Source of the DNA: Prorocentrum cordatum
Taxonomy: Eukaryota > Sar > Dinophyceae > Prorocentrales > Prorocentraceae
NCBI GenBank assembly: GCA_963575745.1
Contig: CAUYUJ010017773.1
Location: 147,501 to 202,500 of the forward strand
Direction of reading: 5' to 3'
DNA length: 55,000 nucleotides
A program made the translations under genes and the position numbers. Positions 10,203 to 21,660 of the stretch are shown here, piece after piece. The notes below the pieces were generated by a model. It saw only the letters and a program-made list of their open reading frames with translations, was not told the DNA's origin and ran no database searches. The stretch's first letter is position 1. Each line of letters starts with the position of its first letter.

Positions 10203-11978
10203 CCGGGGGGGCGCTGGACGATCTTGGACAACGCTATCAAGCACAGGCGCGCGACGGCATCTGAGGAGCTTCTGGGGTGTTCCGCATGCTTCGTCAACTG
10301 GCTGTTGGAGGCACCTCTTGGGTGCTTCTTGGGGGGGCGTCTGAGGGTCCCTTGGGGGCATCGGTTCTGCAATCTGAAGCCGTCAGTGGCCGTCTTGGCT
10401 GCGTGGAGGCCCGACTTGAGGCCACCTGCGGCCAGATTGAGGCAATCCGGAAGCCTCCCGGGGGCCTGCTGGAAGCAGTTTCGGCGCATCGAGGGCTCTC
10501 TTGGGCTATTTTAAAACCTCTTGGACGTCTCCTAGGGGCCTTTTAGGCCCTCGGGAAGCTTTTGGGGTCCTCGTCGGACCACTTGGGGGCCTCTTGCGGC
10601 CTCCTGTGGGCCTTTTGGGGGGAACGCTCTGCTGTTGGGTCGCGTTCCCCTTCTTGGGCCTCTCTTGGGGCTCTTGGGGCCCTCTCGGGCCGTCTTGGGC
10701 GCCTCAAGCACCGTCTTGGGGCCCTCGCGGGCAGTCTTGGGGGTCTCTTGGAGACCTCTTCCTCTATGTTGGAGCGGTATTGGAAGCCTCTTGGGCCGTC
10801 TTGGAGCATCGGGATGCCAAGAGGCAGAAAAAAAACATGAAAACCCGTCAAAGCCCAATCTTAACACGATGAGTTGTGCCTCTTGGGGCCATCTTGGGAG
10901 ATTTCTTGGAACCTCGTCGGCCCTCTTAGGAATTTCTTGGGGGCCTCTTGGATCCGATTGGGGGCCTCTTGGGACTTCCCGAGAACCTCTCGGGGTAGAA
11001 AGCTCGGATTCTCGGTTCGTGTTTCCCTTCTTGGGCCTCTCTTGGGGCCGTCTTGGGGCCCTCTCGGGCCGTCTTGGGCGCCTCAGGCACCGCCTTGGGG
11101 CCCTCGTGGGCCGCCCAGGGCCCTCTTGGAAGCCTCTTCGGCTATCTTGGAGCTGTCTTGGAGGCCTCTTCCTCCTCCTCGTCCCCCTCCTCCTCCTCCC
11201 ACTCCAGCTCTCTCTCCTCCTGATCTTCCTCCTCCTCCTGCAGCGTGTTCTGGAAGGCTCTCGCCGGAACATGCTGTGCACAAGTGCTGTCACTGCCCCC
11301 GCCACCGTGCCCTCAGAGGTCGATCTCGTGGTTGGCCTGTCGGGGACGTCGTGAAGGCAGTTTCGCAGCTTCTCGGTAGCCGTTTTGGGACCGTTGTGGG
11401 GCCTCCTCGGGGCTGTTTTGTGGCCTCTTCAGGCCTCGTTCGGGCCTCCTGGGTGCCTCTTGGAGGCCTCCTGGGGCCTCTTGGGGGCTCCTTGGGTCCT
11501 CCTGGAGCACTCTTCAAGCGGGAGGGTCGAATTTTGGAGTCGTGGTCCCCCTCTTGGGCGCATCTTGGGGTCGTCTTGGGGCTCTGTGGGGCTGTCTTGG
11601 GCGACTCTGGGGCCGTCCTGGGGCCCTCTTGGACCGTCTTGGGGCGCTCTTGGGGGCCTATTGAGCCGTCGTGGAACGTCGGACAGCCGAAAAAGCTGGA
11701 AGGTCAAAATCGTTCGAAAACCTTCGTAAAATTGACGATCTCGGCCTCTTGAAGCGCTCTGGAGAGGCGTCTTGAAGCGTCGTGGAGTGCCTTGGGGGGC
11801 CTCTCGGGCCGTCTTGGGCCTTTCTTGGGCGTCCTGGAGCGGTCTTTCGGCGACTCGGGGCCCGCTTGGGCCGTCTTGGGAGCCTTTGGAGGCCCTCCTG
11901 GATTTTTTTGGACCTCCCCGGCCGCCCCGTCCTCCCATGGGGGGTCGGAGGCGGCGGCCTCCGAGGCTCAGGACGCCC

Positions 11979-12376
11979 GAAAATTGACAAAAACCGCCGT
12001 CGTGATTTTTCCAAGACGTCGGAGGTCCAGGTCGTGCTTCCCGCCTCCCCAGACCTCCGACGTCGTAATTTTTGCGACCTCGGGCCCAGGAATCGATTGG
12101 GAAAACGCACATGGGAAGGCAAGAAATGATGGACCCATCATTTCGTACCTGTGCCTTGATCAGTGGGACGGGCTTCGCACCGCCGCACATCACAAGACAC
12201 GCTCGAGCGGATCCAGCCGTGGCGACGTCGGGGACTGCAGAAGGTCGCAAGGACACGGAATCTGAAAGGAAGAGAGAGAAAGATAGAGAGAAAGAGAGGC
12301 AGAGAGAGACAGACAGACAGAGAGCGAAGGAAAGAGAGAGAGAGAGAGAGATGGAGAGAGAGAGAGAGAGAGAGAG

Positions 12377-12426
<50 letters not shown>

Positions 12427-12670
12427 AGAGAGAGAGAGAGGCAGAGAGAGGCAATGGAGAGGAGGCGAGCTTGAGTCAACGAAAGTCGCAGGGAAGGGGG
12501 CAGGGGGAAGAAGGCCAGAGAGCGCTGAAAGATACAAATACTGAAACCCTCTTGGGATTTTTTGGGGGGCCTCGTCCGGCCGCTCGCTGGGAGTTTGACG
12601 TAGCTTCTCGGGAGCCTCTGAACCTGTCGGGGGCCTCTTGGAAACAGGTTCGAAGCATTTTGGGGGCCGA
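11979..12670. repeat. direct duplication, copy 1 (with poly-A insertion)
   Basis: Starts at GAAAATTGAC and ends at GGGGGCCGA. It matches 12976-13613 almost base for base at an offset of 997 at the start. It contains a GA-rich tract (12270-12375) and a run of about 49 A residues (12377-12425) that copy 2 lacks. Confidence 0.9.
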
Positions 12671-12842
12671 CATTCCCCCCGCCAGGGCTAATGTACATCG
12701 TTTCTGGATGCTTCTGGCCGGAATACGAAAGGAGTTTCTGTAGTTAGAGTCTCTGGGGGAAGTCGCGGGGAAGCTTTTGTTGTCTTTGGTGTTGCGTCGC
12801 CAGGAGGTCTGGGCTCCCTCCTCCTCGTGTTCCTACCTCCTC

Positions 12843-13030
12843 TCTGGACGTCCGATGTCGTGATGCTTTCTGTGCGCGGCCCCTGGACCTCTCGACGACT
12901 TCCTGGGGATGTGTTTTTTTTCATCCTGAGTCGTTTTCTGACGGTCCCGGGACCCTGCGAGGGGCCCCGGAGGCCGAAAATTGACCGAAACCGCCGTCGT
13001 GATTTTTCCAAGACGTCGGAGGTCCAGGTC
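12843..13030. mobile_element. inverted-repeat module, relative of the 21139-21321 element
   Basis: It holds, in order, CCGATGTCGTGAT, the block GAGTCGTTTTCTGACGGTC, GAGGGGCCCCGGAGGC, and an end GACGTCGGAGGTC, matching the order in 21139-21321. Its right part overlaps the start of duplication copy 2. This is one of several dispersed copies (see 21139, 35500). No coding capacity, so any movement would be non-autonomous (inference). Confidence 0.55.
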
Positions 13031-13287
13031 GTGCTTCCCGCCTCCCCAGACCTCCGACGTCGTAATTTTTGCGACCTCGGGCCCAGGAATCGATTGGGAA
13101 AACGCACATGGGAAGGCAAGAAATGATGGACCCATCATTTCGTACCTGTGCCTTGATCAGTGGGACGGGCTTCGCACCGCCGCACATCACAAGACACGCT
13201 CGAGCGGATCCAGCCGTGGCGACGTCGGGGACTGCAGAAGGTCGCAAGGACACGGAATCTGAAAGGAAGAAAGAGAAAGAGAGAGAA

Positions 13288-13318
<31 letters not shown>

Positions 13319-13329
13319 GAGCGAGGAGA

Positions 13330-13363
<34 letters not shown>

Positions 13364-13613
13364 GAAGACAGAGAGAGAGAGAGGCAGAGAGAGGAAATGG
13401 AGAGGAGGCGAGCTTGAGTCAACGAAAGTCGCAGGGAAGGGGGCAGGGGGAAGAAGGCCAGAGAGCGCTGAAGGATACAAATACTGGAACCCTCTTGGGA
13501 TTTTTTGGGGGGCCTCGTCCGGCCGCTCGCTGGGAGTTTGACGTAGCTTCTCGGGAGCCTCTGAACCTGTCGGGGGCCTCCTGGAAGCAGGTTCGAAGCA
13601 TTTTGGGGGCCGA
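12976..13613. repeat. direct duplication, copy 2
   Basis: About 638 bases matching copy 1. The GA tract is retained and the poly-A run absent. Similarity stops at 13613, where G-rich repeat begins. Confidence 0.9.
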
Positions 13614-14130
13614 TTTGGGGCTTCTCGGGGCCTCCTTTGGGCCTCTTGGGGGTCTCCTGGGGCCTCTTGAGGGGCCTCCTTGGGGCCTCCTGGCGGCCTC
13701 TTGGGGCGGAAGGCTCGAGCTTGCGGTTCGTGGTCCCCCTCTGGGCCCCCTCTTGGGCCCGTCTTGGGGCCCTCTTGGGCCATCTTGGGCGCCTCTTGGG
13801 CCGTCTTGGGGCCCTCTTGGGCTGTCCTGGGGCCCTCTGGGAAGCTTCTTGGGCCGTCTTGGGGCGGTCTTGGGCGCCTCTTGGGCCGTCCTGTAACGTC
13901 GGAAAGCCCAAAAGACAACTTTGTTGAAAATGTACGTTTTACGAAGGGAATGGGCCAATTTTTGCGTCTAGGGGCCCTCTTGGGACGCATGTTGGAGGCT
14001 TCTTGGGGCCTCTTGGGGGCGTCCTTGGACGTCTGGAGGCCATCTTCAGCATCTCGGAGCCCTCTTGGAGGCCTCTTGGAAGTTTCTTGGGCCGTCTTGG
14101 GCGCTTCTTGGGCCGTCTTGTCTGACTGGG
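13614..14130. repeat. TTGGGGCC-family repeat
   Basis: Same G/T-rich repeat as 8256-11760, with an A-rich spacer at about 13890-13960. No gene called. Confidence 0.8.
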
Positions 14131-14224
14131 GAGGCCTCCGGCAAGCCCCGACGAGCCTCCGGCCCCCCCGGGGTGCACATTTGCGGTCGGGGTCCCGGCC
14201 CCGGGCCCCCGGACCCGGTGCGCC

Positions 14225-14335
14225 GATATATGTATATATATATATATACATACATACATACATGCATGCATGCATGCATACATACATACATACATACACA
14301 CATACATATGTATATATATGTATAAATATGTATAT
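14225..14335. repeat. TATA/CATA/CATG microsatellite
   Basis: Alternating pyrimidine-purine steps, mainly ATAT, ACAT and GCAT. Confidence 0.9.
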
Positions 14336-15020
14336 AAGGACAAACTCCCTGAAATCGTCCTAAAACCTTGCCCGGGATGGTGTTTTGAAAAATTGTTTTT
14401 ACAAAAACCTTCCTGGAACCTTCCTAAAACCTTCCCCAGGAAGGCTTTTGGAAAGTTGTTGGGAAAAAACCTTACTGGAACCTTCCTAGAACCTTCTTCA
14501 GGAAGGTGTTTGGAAGGTTTGTGGAAAAAAACCTTCCTGGAACCTTCCCAAAACCTTCCCCAGGAAGGTTTGTTGGGAGGTTGTTGGGAACAAAACCCTG
14601 AAACCTTCCTAAAACCTTCCTCAGGAAGGTTTTTTGACAGGTTTTGGTGAAAAACCTTCCTGAAACCTTCCTAAAACCCTCCTCAGGAATGCTGTTGAAA
14701 GTTTTTGCTTGTTTGCAAAAACCTCCCTGGAACCTTCCTCAGGGAGGTTTTGGGAAGGCTTTTTGGGAAAACCCTCCTGGAACTTTCCTAAAACCTTCCT
14801 CCGGAAGGTTTATTGGAAGGTTTTGGGGAAAAAACCTTCCTGGAACCTCCCCAAAACCCGGGAGCGTCCTGGAACCTTCCTAAAACCGTTCTCAAAGGTT
14901 TTTGGAAGGTTTTTGGAAAACGTCCTGAAACCTTCCTAACACCTCCCTCAGGAACGTTTCCAGTTCCAGCAGGTTTTTGGAAAGTTTGTTTTGAAAAACC
15001 TTTCTGCAACCTTCGATGGA
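14336..15020. repeat. ~77-bp AACCTTCC hairpin array
   Basis: Each unit contains AACCTTCCTAAAACCTTCC followed by AGGAAGGTTTTTTGGAAGG, so every unit can fold on itself. About nine degenerate copies. A two-unit relative lies at 42775-42950. Confidence 0.85.
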
Positions 15021-15039
15021 CCGCGCTCGCGGGGCGCGA

Positions 15040-15395
15040 CAGACTAGAAGGGGGGTCCCAGCTTGAAGCTACCCCCCTCCCCCCTTCCTTGCTAAAGGGG
15101 GGGGGGCTTCGGAAGCCCGTCCCCCCCCTTTTCGTGGTCCGGAAAGGAGGGGGGGGTTCCAAGCTACCCCCCCCCCCCTCCCTCACTCTAATTGAGCCGG
15201 GGTGAGCCACCCCCCCCCTTTGAAAGGGGGGGGCTTCGGAAGCTACCCCCCCCTCCCCCTCTTTTCGTGGCCGCAAAAGGTGGGGGGGGCTTCCAAGCTA
15301 CCCCCCCCCCTCCCTCCTTTTAATGGAGCTGGGGTGAGCCGGTGAGCCACCCCCTCCCTTTAAAAAGGGGGGGGGCCTTGGAAGCTCCCCCCCCT
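15040..15395. repeat. G-run/C-run hairpin array
   Basis: Alternating homopolymer G and C blocks joined by GCTTCGGAAGC, with Pu/Py-rich linkers, repeated about three times. Relatives lie at 35435-35480, 41385-41850 and 42660-42750. Confidence 0.85.
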
Positions 15396-16015
15396 CCCCA
15401 CACATCCGGACGTCGTGAAAAAACCAAGACACGAGAGGAAGTCATGGTTTTAAACCAAGACGTGAGCGAAAAACCAAGACATAAGGAAAAAATCATGACA
15501 TGACTATTGCTGTATATGTTGTCCAGTACACATAATTGTATCACAGTAACCAAGAATATCATGTGATACCAGGCACGATGATTGATTAAACCGATGCGCA
15601 CAGATCAAGTGGAAGCAGATTTGGGACAAGGCCGCACGACCGTGGTTAGCATTTGTATCGCACTTTTTGCACACACGTATGTACAAGTGTTGCCTGCTTG
15701 TTTTCTGTATGTTCGTTAAATGCCTGTTGTATTTTTTTTTTCCGATCCCACGTTGCATGTGCGACATGTCGCACCGCTCTCCGCGGCGAACCTCGAGCCC
15801 GAGACGGTCGCACCGTTCTCGGTCGGGAGGGGAGGTGCCCTGGGGCGGGAGGGGGTGGGGGGGGTTATTATGATGAAGAGAGAGAGCGTATGATTTCATT
15901 TCACACGTATGCGCGCCCGAAGGCAAGCGGCCGCGCGGCCACTTTAGCGCCACCCCACATGGCATCGCCACGGAGGTGGGCAGAAACAAGGCCCTTGGAG
16001 GCATTAAAATGGCTT
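15396..16015. other. spacer with AAAACCAAGAC motifs, no gene seen
   Basis: From 15396 the sequence CACATCCGGACGTCGTG and several AAAACCA-type motifs resemble 35330-35420. The remainder, including an A/T-richer part at 15480-15760, contains nothing I can assign. Confidence 0.5.
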
Positions 16016-16545
16016 TCGTGCACGATCGAGGGCGGCTTGCGCTAGAAACAGGCCAGCGCACGAGGGCGGCCTGCACTGGAAACAAGCCGCGGCCTGATAC
16101 ATACACGTATACATATATGTATGTATGCATATGTATGTATATGTGTATATAAATATAAAACACATCGATCGAGGGCGGCCTGCACCAGATGAGGCCAGCG
16201 CATCGATCGAGGGCGGCCTGCAGCAGGTGCAAGCCGGCGCACGAGGGCGGCCCGCACCAGAAACAAGCCAGCGCACGATCGAGGGCGGCCTGCACCAGAC
16301 AAGCCAGCGCACACATACATATATGTTTATATATATATATGTGTATATACAGTTATGTATGTATATATATATATGTGTATATATATATACACATACATAC
16401 AGGCCTGCACCAGATATGGCGAGGCCAGCGCATCGATCGAGGGCGGCCTGCGCCAGAAACAGGCCAGCGCGCACGATCGAGGGCGGCCTCGACCCAGGCC
16501 AGCGCGCGAGGCACAAGGGCGGCCTGCAGCAGAAATGAGTGAAAC
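16016..16545. repeat. ~40-bp tandem repeat interrupted by AT microsatellites
   Basis: Unit core CGATCGAGGGCGGCCTGCAC plus CCAGCGCA, about 12 copies, with TATA/CATA tracts inserted at 16090-16160 and 16310-16400. Confidence 0.85.
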
Positions 16546-17960
16546 AATGTGAAACATGTCGACATGAAACTACGGTGTGCGAGCTCTCCACGGAGTCCGC
16601 GAGCCCGCGATGGGCGCCGCGCAGGCCAGGAGGCCATGGGTCCCGACACATCAGGCGTCTCGGTGTTTAGAATAGTTTTGTGACGGTCCCGAGGGCCTGC
16701 ACGTAAAATCCCCCCCTCCACACAAACCGACAAATATGACAGATTGTCGTTTCGATTTTTTTCGAGACACCCGATGCGTCAGCGCGCGGCCACTTTATCG
16801 CCACGCCCAGATGGCATCGCCAGGTCGTCTTCCTCCTCCTTTTCCTCCTCCTCCTCCTCCTCCTCCTCCTCCTCCTCCTCCTCCTCCTCCTCCTCCTCCC
16901 TCCTCCTGTTCCTCATCATCCTCCTCCTTCGTCCTTCACAAAATAATGCAGGGAACGCACTTAAACGCCGCGCCCTCGGACGCAGCACCGCGTGCCGCTC
17001 GCCGTGGGCGCCCGCCCGTGACCTCGAGCGATCTTCCTCATTTTCTTCCTCCTCCTCCTCCTCCTCCTCCATTTCCTCCTCCTCGATCCTCGGGGGGGGC
17101 GGGTCGGGGTGGCGCATGCCTCCCGCCCCCAGGGACAGAAGAAACGCACTCCGCGCGGCCACTTGATCGCCACCACCAGATGGTCTCGCCCATATCTCGG
17201 AAGCACTCAAGGAAAAAACGGGGCGCGACAACAACGAATTCCATTCGTCATTGACGTTTATGCAACACACATGTGTGTTAGCATTGTTTTGTTGGCTTGT
17301 GTGTTGGTTGTTTTTATGTGTTTTGTGAGTGAAAATGTGTGTACGTGCGTACCCTGGACCCGAGGGGCCCCTCTGACCCGCCCCTGCCCCCCAGGTCCAC
17401 GGCCGATCCGTCGCGACCACTTTGTCGCCACCCCGTTCGCAGAGAAAAAAAAGACCCATCTGTGCCGTCGCGTGCTCTCAGCGCGCCACGCAGGCGCGCG
17501 ACCCCTGTACTGGCCCTAAGAGCTCAGAGCCGACCAGGGAGCTCCTCCTCCTCCTCCTCCTCCTCCTCCGAGAGGTAAGGACGCAAGCCCAACGGCTGCG
17601 GGCGCTGCCGCGGCGCGGCGGCGCAGCCGCAGGCGCCCGTGCGCCGGCGGCGCCGTCGACGCACCGTGCCGCCAGATCGATGAGCTCGCTAGCCGAAAAA
17701 CGCCGCTCTCGTGAGTGCAAAAACCGGTCGTACGGCGTCGCCGCTTGCGCAGCACGGCCTCGCACTCGGACGAGCCGCGCTGTCTCCTCCTCCTCCTCCT
17801 CCTCCTCCTCCTCTTCCTCCTCCTCCTCCTCCTCCTTCCTCCTGGCCCAGGGGGCTCCCACTTACCCGCCCCTCCCCTCAGGCCCTGTTTTTTCTGTTTT
17901 GCGCGCGTTCGCACCCCCAAAAAAGGCGACGAGGCAGCGTCGGACAGATGGCGGCCACTG
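16546..17960. repeat. gene-poor stretch with CTC tracts and a recurring 40-bp motif
   Basis: CTC tracts lie at 16830-16905, 17045-17090, 17530-17575 and 17785-17845. The motif GCGGCCACTTTATCGCCAC, followed by CCAGATGG, occurs near 16787, 17155 and 17412, and also near 15935. A hairpin GTTTCGA / TCGAGAC with a T-rich loop at 16749-16768 resembles the ends of the 21139 element. No gene is supported. Confidence 0.65.
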
Positions 17961-17979
17961 TCGCTGCAGGGCCTCAAAC

Positions 17980-18077
<98 letters not shown>

Positions 18078-18480
18078 TATCTGTGTGTGTTTGTTGTGTG
18101 TGTGTGTTGTGTTGCGTGTGTGTTTGTGTGTCTCTTTGCGTTTTGTGCGTTCAGGGTGTGCGCGTGTGTGTGCGTGTGTGTGTGTGTATGTGTCCAGGAA
18201 GAGAGGGCAAGCGTGCGCGGCCAGCGCGAAAAAGGAGCGTGGCCTCCAGCCGCCTTGCAGGGCCTCAAACTGCGTGTGTGTGTGCATGTGTGCGTGTGTG
18301 TATGTATGTGTTTGTTGTGTGTGTTGTGTTGTGTGTTGTGTGTATTGTGTGTGTTGTGTGTGGGTGTTGTGCGTGTGCGTGTGTGTGTGTGTGTGTGTTT
18401 GCGTGCGTTTGTGTGTTTGCGTGTGTCCAGGGAGGGCAAGCAAGCGCGGCCAGCGCGACAAGGGAACGTCGGCCTCCAGC
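17960..18480. repeat. TG dinucleotide tracts in a duplicated unit
   Basis: The string GCAGGGCCTCAAACTGCG precedes TG tracts at about 17967 and 18256. Each TG tract is followed by GTGTCCAGG and a GGCCAGCGCGA segment, giving a tandem unit of about 0.25-0.29 kb. Confidence 0.8.
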
Positions 18481-18677
18481 CGCGTCCGCCTCCACCAGTC
18501 TGCGTGCTCCTCATATGTATCCTCCTATGCTCTCCTGTCGTAGCCCTCTTGTGTTTATGTGATTTTTGTTTGTGATATGCGCGTGTGTGTATGTATATAT
18601 ACATATATGTGTAATAATTCGAATTGTGCCATACATGAACAATGCGACTGCTACGAACAATCACCAAGCAAGGACCC

Positions 18678-21043
18678 CTAGTCCTCGGGATCCCACAGCA
18701 CCTTCTCCAAGAAGGTTATATAAAACGTGTCGCCTCCGTGGAGGCTTTTGGCAATTGTCCCCATGAGGCGATTCATTTGCTCGTCTGCATAGGTCCAGTA
18801 GTACATCGGGTTCCCTTGAACCGCGGCACGCCGCACCATGTCCCAAGCAGAATGGAACTTAAAGACGTGGTGGCCGCCGAACTGGCGCCAATAGGAAAGG
18901 AAGCGATGGACGGATCTTCGTAACAAGTCGAGCCCCTGTGGAGACATGTTGCGAGGCTCACGCTTCATGACGGCATGGGCCTGGTTCAAATTTTTGCACG
19001 CCCTCCTGAGAGCGTCGCCTTGCGCCCCAAGAAAAGCAGGGTACTCCTCGCAAAGGGATTCCATGAGCGGGAGGAGCTGTCTCGACTGAGCTGCTTTCGC
19101 TTTCAGGCGCGGGTGCTCAGCTGTAGGGGACAATTGCTGCCACTTCAGCTTTTTTATCACAGAAAGCTGCTTTCTATTATTCAGTCTGCGCATCTTGTAA
19201 TACGATTTCATGCGTCGGCGCAGGGCGAACAAATTCTGAAGCCTGCGGTCCTCGATGGTGGATATTAGGCCCTGAAACACGTCTTGGCATTTTCCCTCCC
19301 CCTGGTCCTCCTCGAGGTGGGGAGAAGGAGGGAAGAAGAGAACAGGGGTAAAGACGGGGAGGTGGAGAAAGAGGATAATGAGGAAGACTAGGTGGAGGGA
19401 CGGTGCCAAGGCAATGTTTGAGCGCCCATGGATCGTGTGGATCCCGCGAAATTGTTTTCGCAAAGCCTGTGCATAACCGCACCTGCAACATACTGAGACA
19501 CCCCGAGATCCAGAATGTGCATTGCGTCCAAATGGACACAATCTATACTGAAGCCAGGTATCTTCAAAAGAGGGGTGATAATATTGAGTTCCGCGACACG
19601 GGTGGTGTCGAAAAAATCAAGGAAAGCTGGCAACTCGATATGCTCAACGTCATGTATGTCACGCACGTGCTCGTTCTCAAGGAGGCGGTGCCCAGCCTTC
19701 AGCTGGAGCTGAGGGAAGGGCTCCTTTAAGCACCGCCCACCACGGTTATCATCAAACACCGTCTTGCGCAAAAGGCGCCGCAAAAGTCCCCTCTGATGCT
19801 CGGCTATATACCGTCGTGTCATCGAACGGCCGACCTCGAGCTGATATGTCGCAGCAGTGCGCTCAGCCCAACGACAAGTCGCCACAGAACGATCGAAGAC
19901 GAAAAGCTCGTCTCGCCTCGCCATGCAACACAGGCACGGGTGATCCAAATTCTGCCATGTTTTAAAACCCAAACTGGTCACCATCTCCAACAGGTCCGCA
20001 CGGTACTCGCATAAAGCTCCGCGCACGCCATCGGCGAGAGGGAAACCTCTCCGTGCCGACCGTAGCTCGTTTTGGAATGGCATGTCATAGTGGTCAAGGG
20101 CGGGCCATTCGCCTTTGGCGAGAGTCGAAAACGACCAATGCAGAACCTGATGTATTGCTCCAATGGTGCACCAACCTTTGCATCCGCATGCGCACAGATC
20201 TGCTTTCTTCACAGCACAAATCATCCGACGCGTTGGCGCCAAGTGGCAAGACCAATAATAACAAATGAACGAATCGTTCTTCGAGTACGGTACCCCGTCT
20301 GAGTAGAGGGCTAAAGGGCACGATAACAGACCATGTGCTTGAGTGACAACGTGAGATCTGTACGTCGAAGGTAGATCATCAGGGTTTGCCTTGCTGACGT
20401 CGTATTGTGCAGGGTCTTTTTCGTATAACCTCGCGAACTCTTCATGTGGGAGCATCAAAGGAAAATCTATTTTCTTTCGACACTGTTTGTCGGAATCCCA
20501 GACAGGCAACTTCGTGACGAACACGCGATCTCGCACAGACACCATACCAGATGCACGTCGCAGATGCTCAGCATAGTGTGTCCCTCCAGGGCGTTTTGCC
20601 AGATCCTCCACGCCAATTGCGCCTTGAGGGCAAACCCAAATACATGTGCCGAAACCTAGCTGCTGACCCCCAGGAAAGGGAGAGAGAGAGAGAGAGAGGG
20701 CGTACGAGTGAGAGGAAAAAGGGGAGAGGATGAGCTAGGGAGTGAGGTGGTGGACGATGGTTCCAGGAGGAGGGGGTGGGCACATGTGTATCCGCACAAT
20801 ATATTTGATTTTGCCCTGCGCGCCAGCAACTGTAGCGTGATGGCTTATAATGCAGACGTCCGTGGCCGTCATATGGCCGTCCTTATGTTGCTTCAGCAGA
20901 AAAGAACGCAGACCAGAGCCATCGACCAGGGCCTCGGGGACAGAAGATGGGCCTGCGCCGCCCCGAGCAGCACGCGGCCCGCCTCCAGCAGGGCGTGGGC
21001 CGCCTCCAGACACCAGGAGCGCCGCCGCGGCAGCCCTCGCCAT
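18678..21043 (-). CDS. transposase-like protein (TNP2/Plavaka-like by motif), 3 exons
   Basis: Exon 1 runs 21043-20798 from an ATG (MARAAAAALL...), 82 codons, ending at donor GTGCGG in phase 0. Exon 2 starts at 20659 after GTCAGCAG and continues in phase (LGFGTCIWVCPQGAIG) to about 19430. After a ~110-base pyrimidine-rich intron, exon 3 (from about 19305) runs to the stop at 18678, ending LEKVLWDPED. The protein is about 690 residues. Motifs: SDGVPYSKNDSF, a Cys cluster CACGCKGWC, and HLDAMHILDLGVSQY about 200 residues later. An Asp-containing SDG...Y block followed by a D-x-H-x-LDLG block recalls CACTA-type TNP2 or Plavaka transposases; this comes from memory of the families, not a search. 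The C-terminal 200 residues are basic and helical-looking. Uninterrupted frames suggest recent function or domestication. The second intron's donor is unresolved. Confidence 0.65.
20660..20797 (-). other. intron 1 of the transposase-like gene
   Basis: A 138-base intron, GTGCGG to GTCAGCAG on the minus strand, with a CT-rich 3' half ((CT)n at 20675-20700). Both sides are phase 0. Confidence 0.7.
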
Positions 21044-21138
21044 CACCAGGAGCGAATGGCACACTCGAGCGAATGATCGAGCAAATGGCTACGGAAACCT
21101 GAAGGTATCGACGCAGAAGTTCGAAATGCCAATGCAAT

Positions 21139-21321
21139 CCCAGACATCCGACGTCTCGATTTTTTCGAGACGCGGGCCCTCGAACTCCCGACCATTTCCC
21201 TGGGCACGGTTTTTCATCCCGAGTCGTTTTTTGACGGTGCCGAGGCCCGCCGAGGGCCCCGAGAGGCTAAAAACCATGAAAAGGCTCTGTCTCGATTTTT
21301 TCGAGACGCCCGATGTCTGGG
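21139..21321. mobile_element. 183-bp MITE-like element with hairpin termini
   Basis: Left end CCCAGACATCCGACGTCTCG (21139) is the near inverted copy of the right end CGAGACGCCCGATGTCTGGG, which finishes at 21321. Each end carries its own hairpin: CGTCTCGA T5 TCGAGACG at 21152-21172, and GTCTCGA T5 TCGAGAC at 21289-21307. The inside holds GAGTCGTTTTTTGACGGTGC and GAGGGCCCCGAGAGGC, shared with 12843-13030 and 35500-35640. No open frame of note, and no clear target-site duplication at the ends. Confidence 0.65.
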
Positions 21322-21489
21322 ATTCAGCCGTGGACCATGGCCCTCGTAGCTACCTCAGGTTCCTCCGATCATGGGGTTCAGGCGTATGGCTACCACTGGG
21401 GATTCGTAGAACTCCGAAGCTCAAGCTTCCAAGTGAGTCCCCCGAACTTACTCGAGATCCCCCATGAGTTCACCTCCAAGTTGCCTGCA

Positions 21490-21660
21490 GGAGCTGCATG
21501 CGTGTGAATGTGTGTGTGTGTGTGCGTGTGCGCGTCTCCGCGCATGCGCTCGCGGAGGGAAGTGCACGTGTGTGCGGTGAATGCATATATGTATGTACCA
21601 GCTATCATACCTATCACCATCTATCACATCACCTATATATATATGTATGTGTGTACACTC
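21490..21660. repeat. TG/GC and TATA microsatellite
   Basis: Alternating TG and CGCG steps followed by ATATATGTATG-type repeats. No coding signal. Confidence 0.8.

Larger units (their letters stand above)
8256..11760. repeat. G/T-rich degenerate short-period repeat (TTGGGGCC family) with A-rich spacers
   Basis: Runs of CTTGGGGCCGTCTTGGGC-like units, with a basic period near 10-15 bases, cover about 3.4 kb, always G/T-rich on the plus strand. A-rich, non-repeating spacers of 50-80 bases interrupt it near 8385-8440, 8975-9045, 9370-9425, 10815-10875 and 11670-11740; several share a GGAAAA...GAAAACGCGAGAAG flavour. A short CTC tract lies at 11165-11240. Plus frames read GPSWGPLG and minus frames read KTAQEGP, both plainly repeat translations. 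I call no gene here. Confidence 0.8.

Noticed and set aside
10532-14299. Long minus-strand frames reading KTAQEGP or plus-strand frames reading GPSWGPLG
   Set aside because: Both are by-products of the TTGGGGCC repeat; units vary in length and frames shift among copies.
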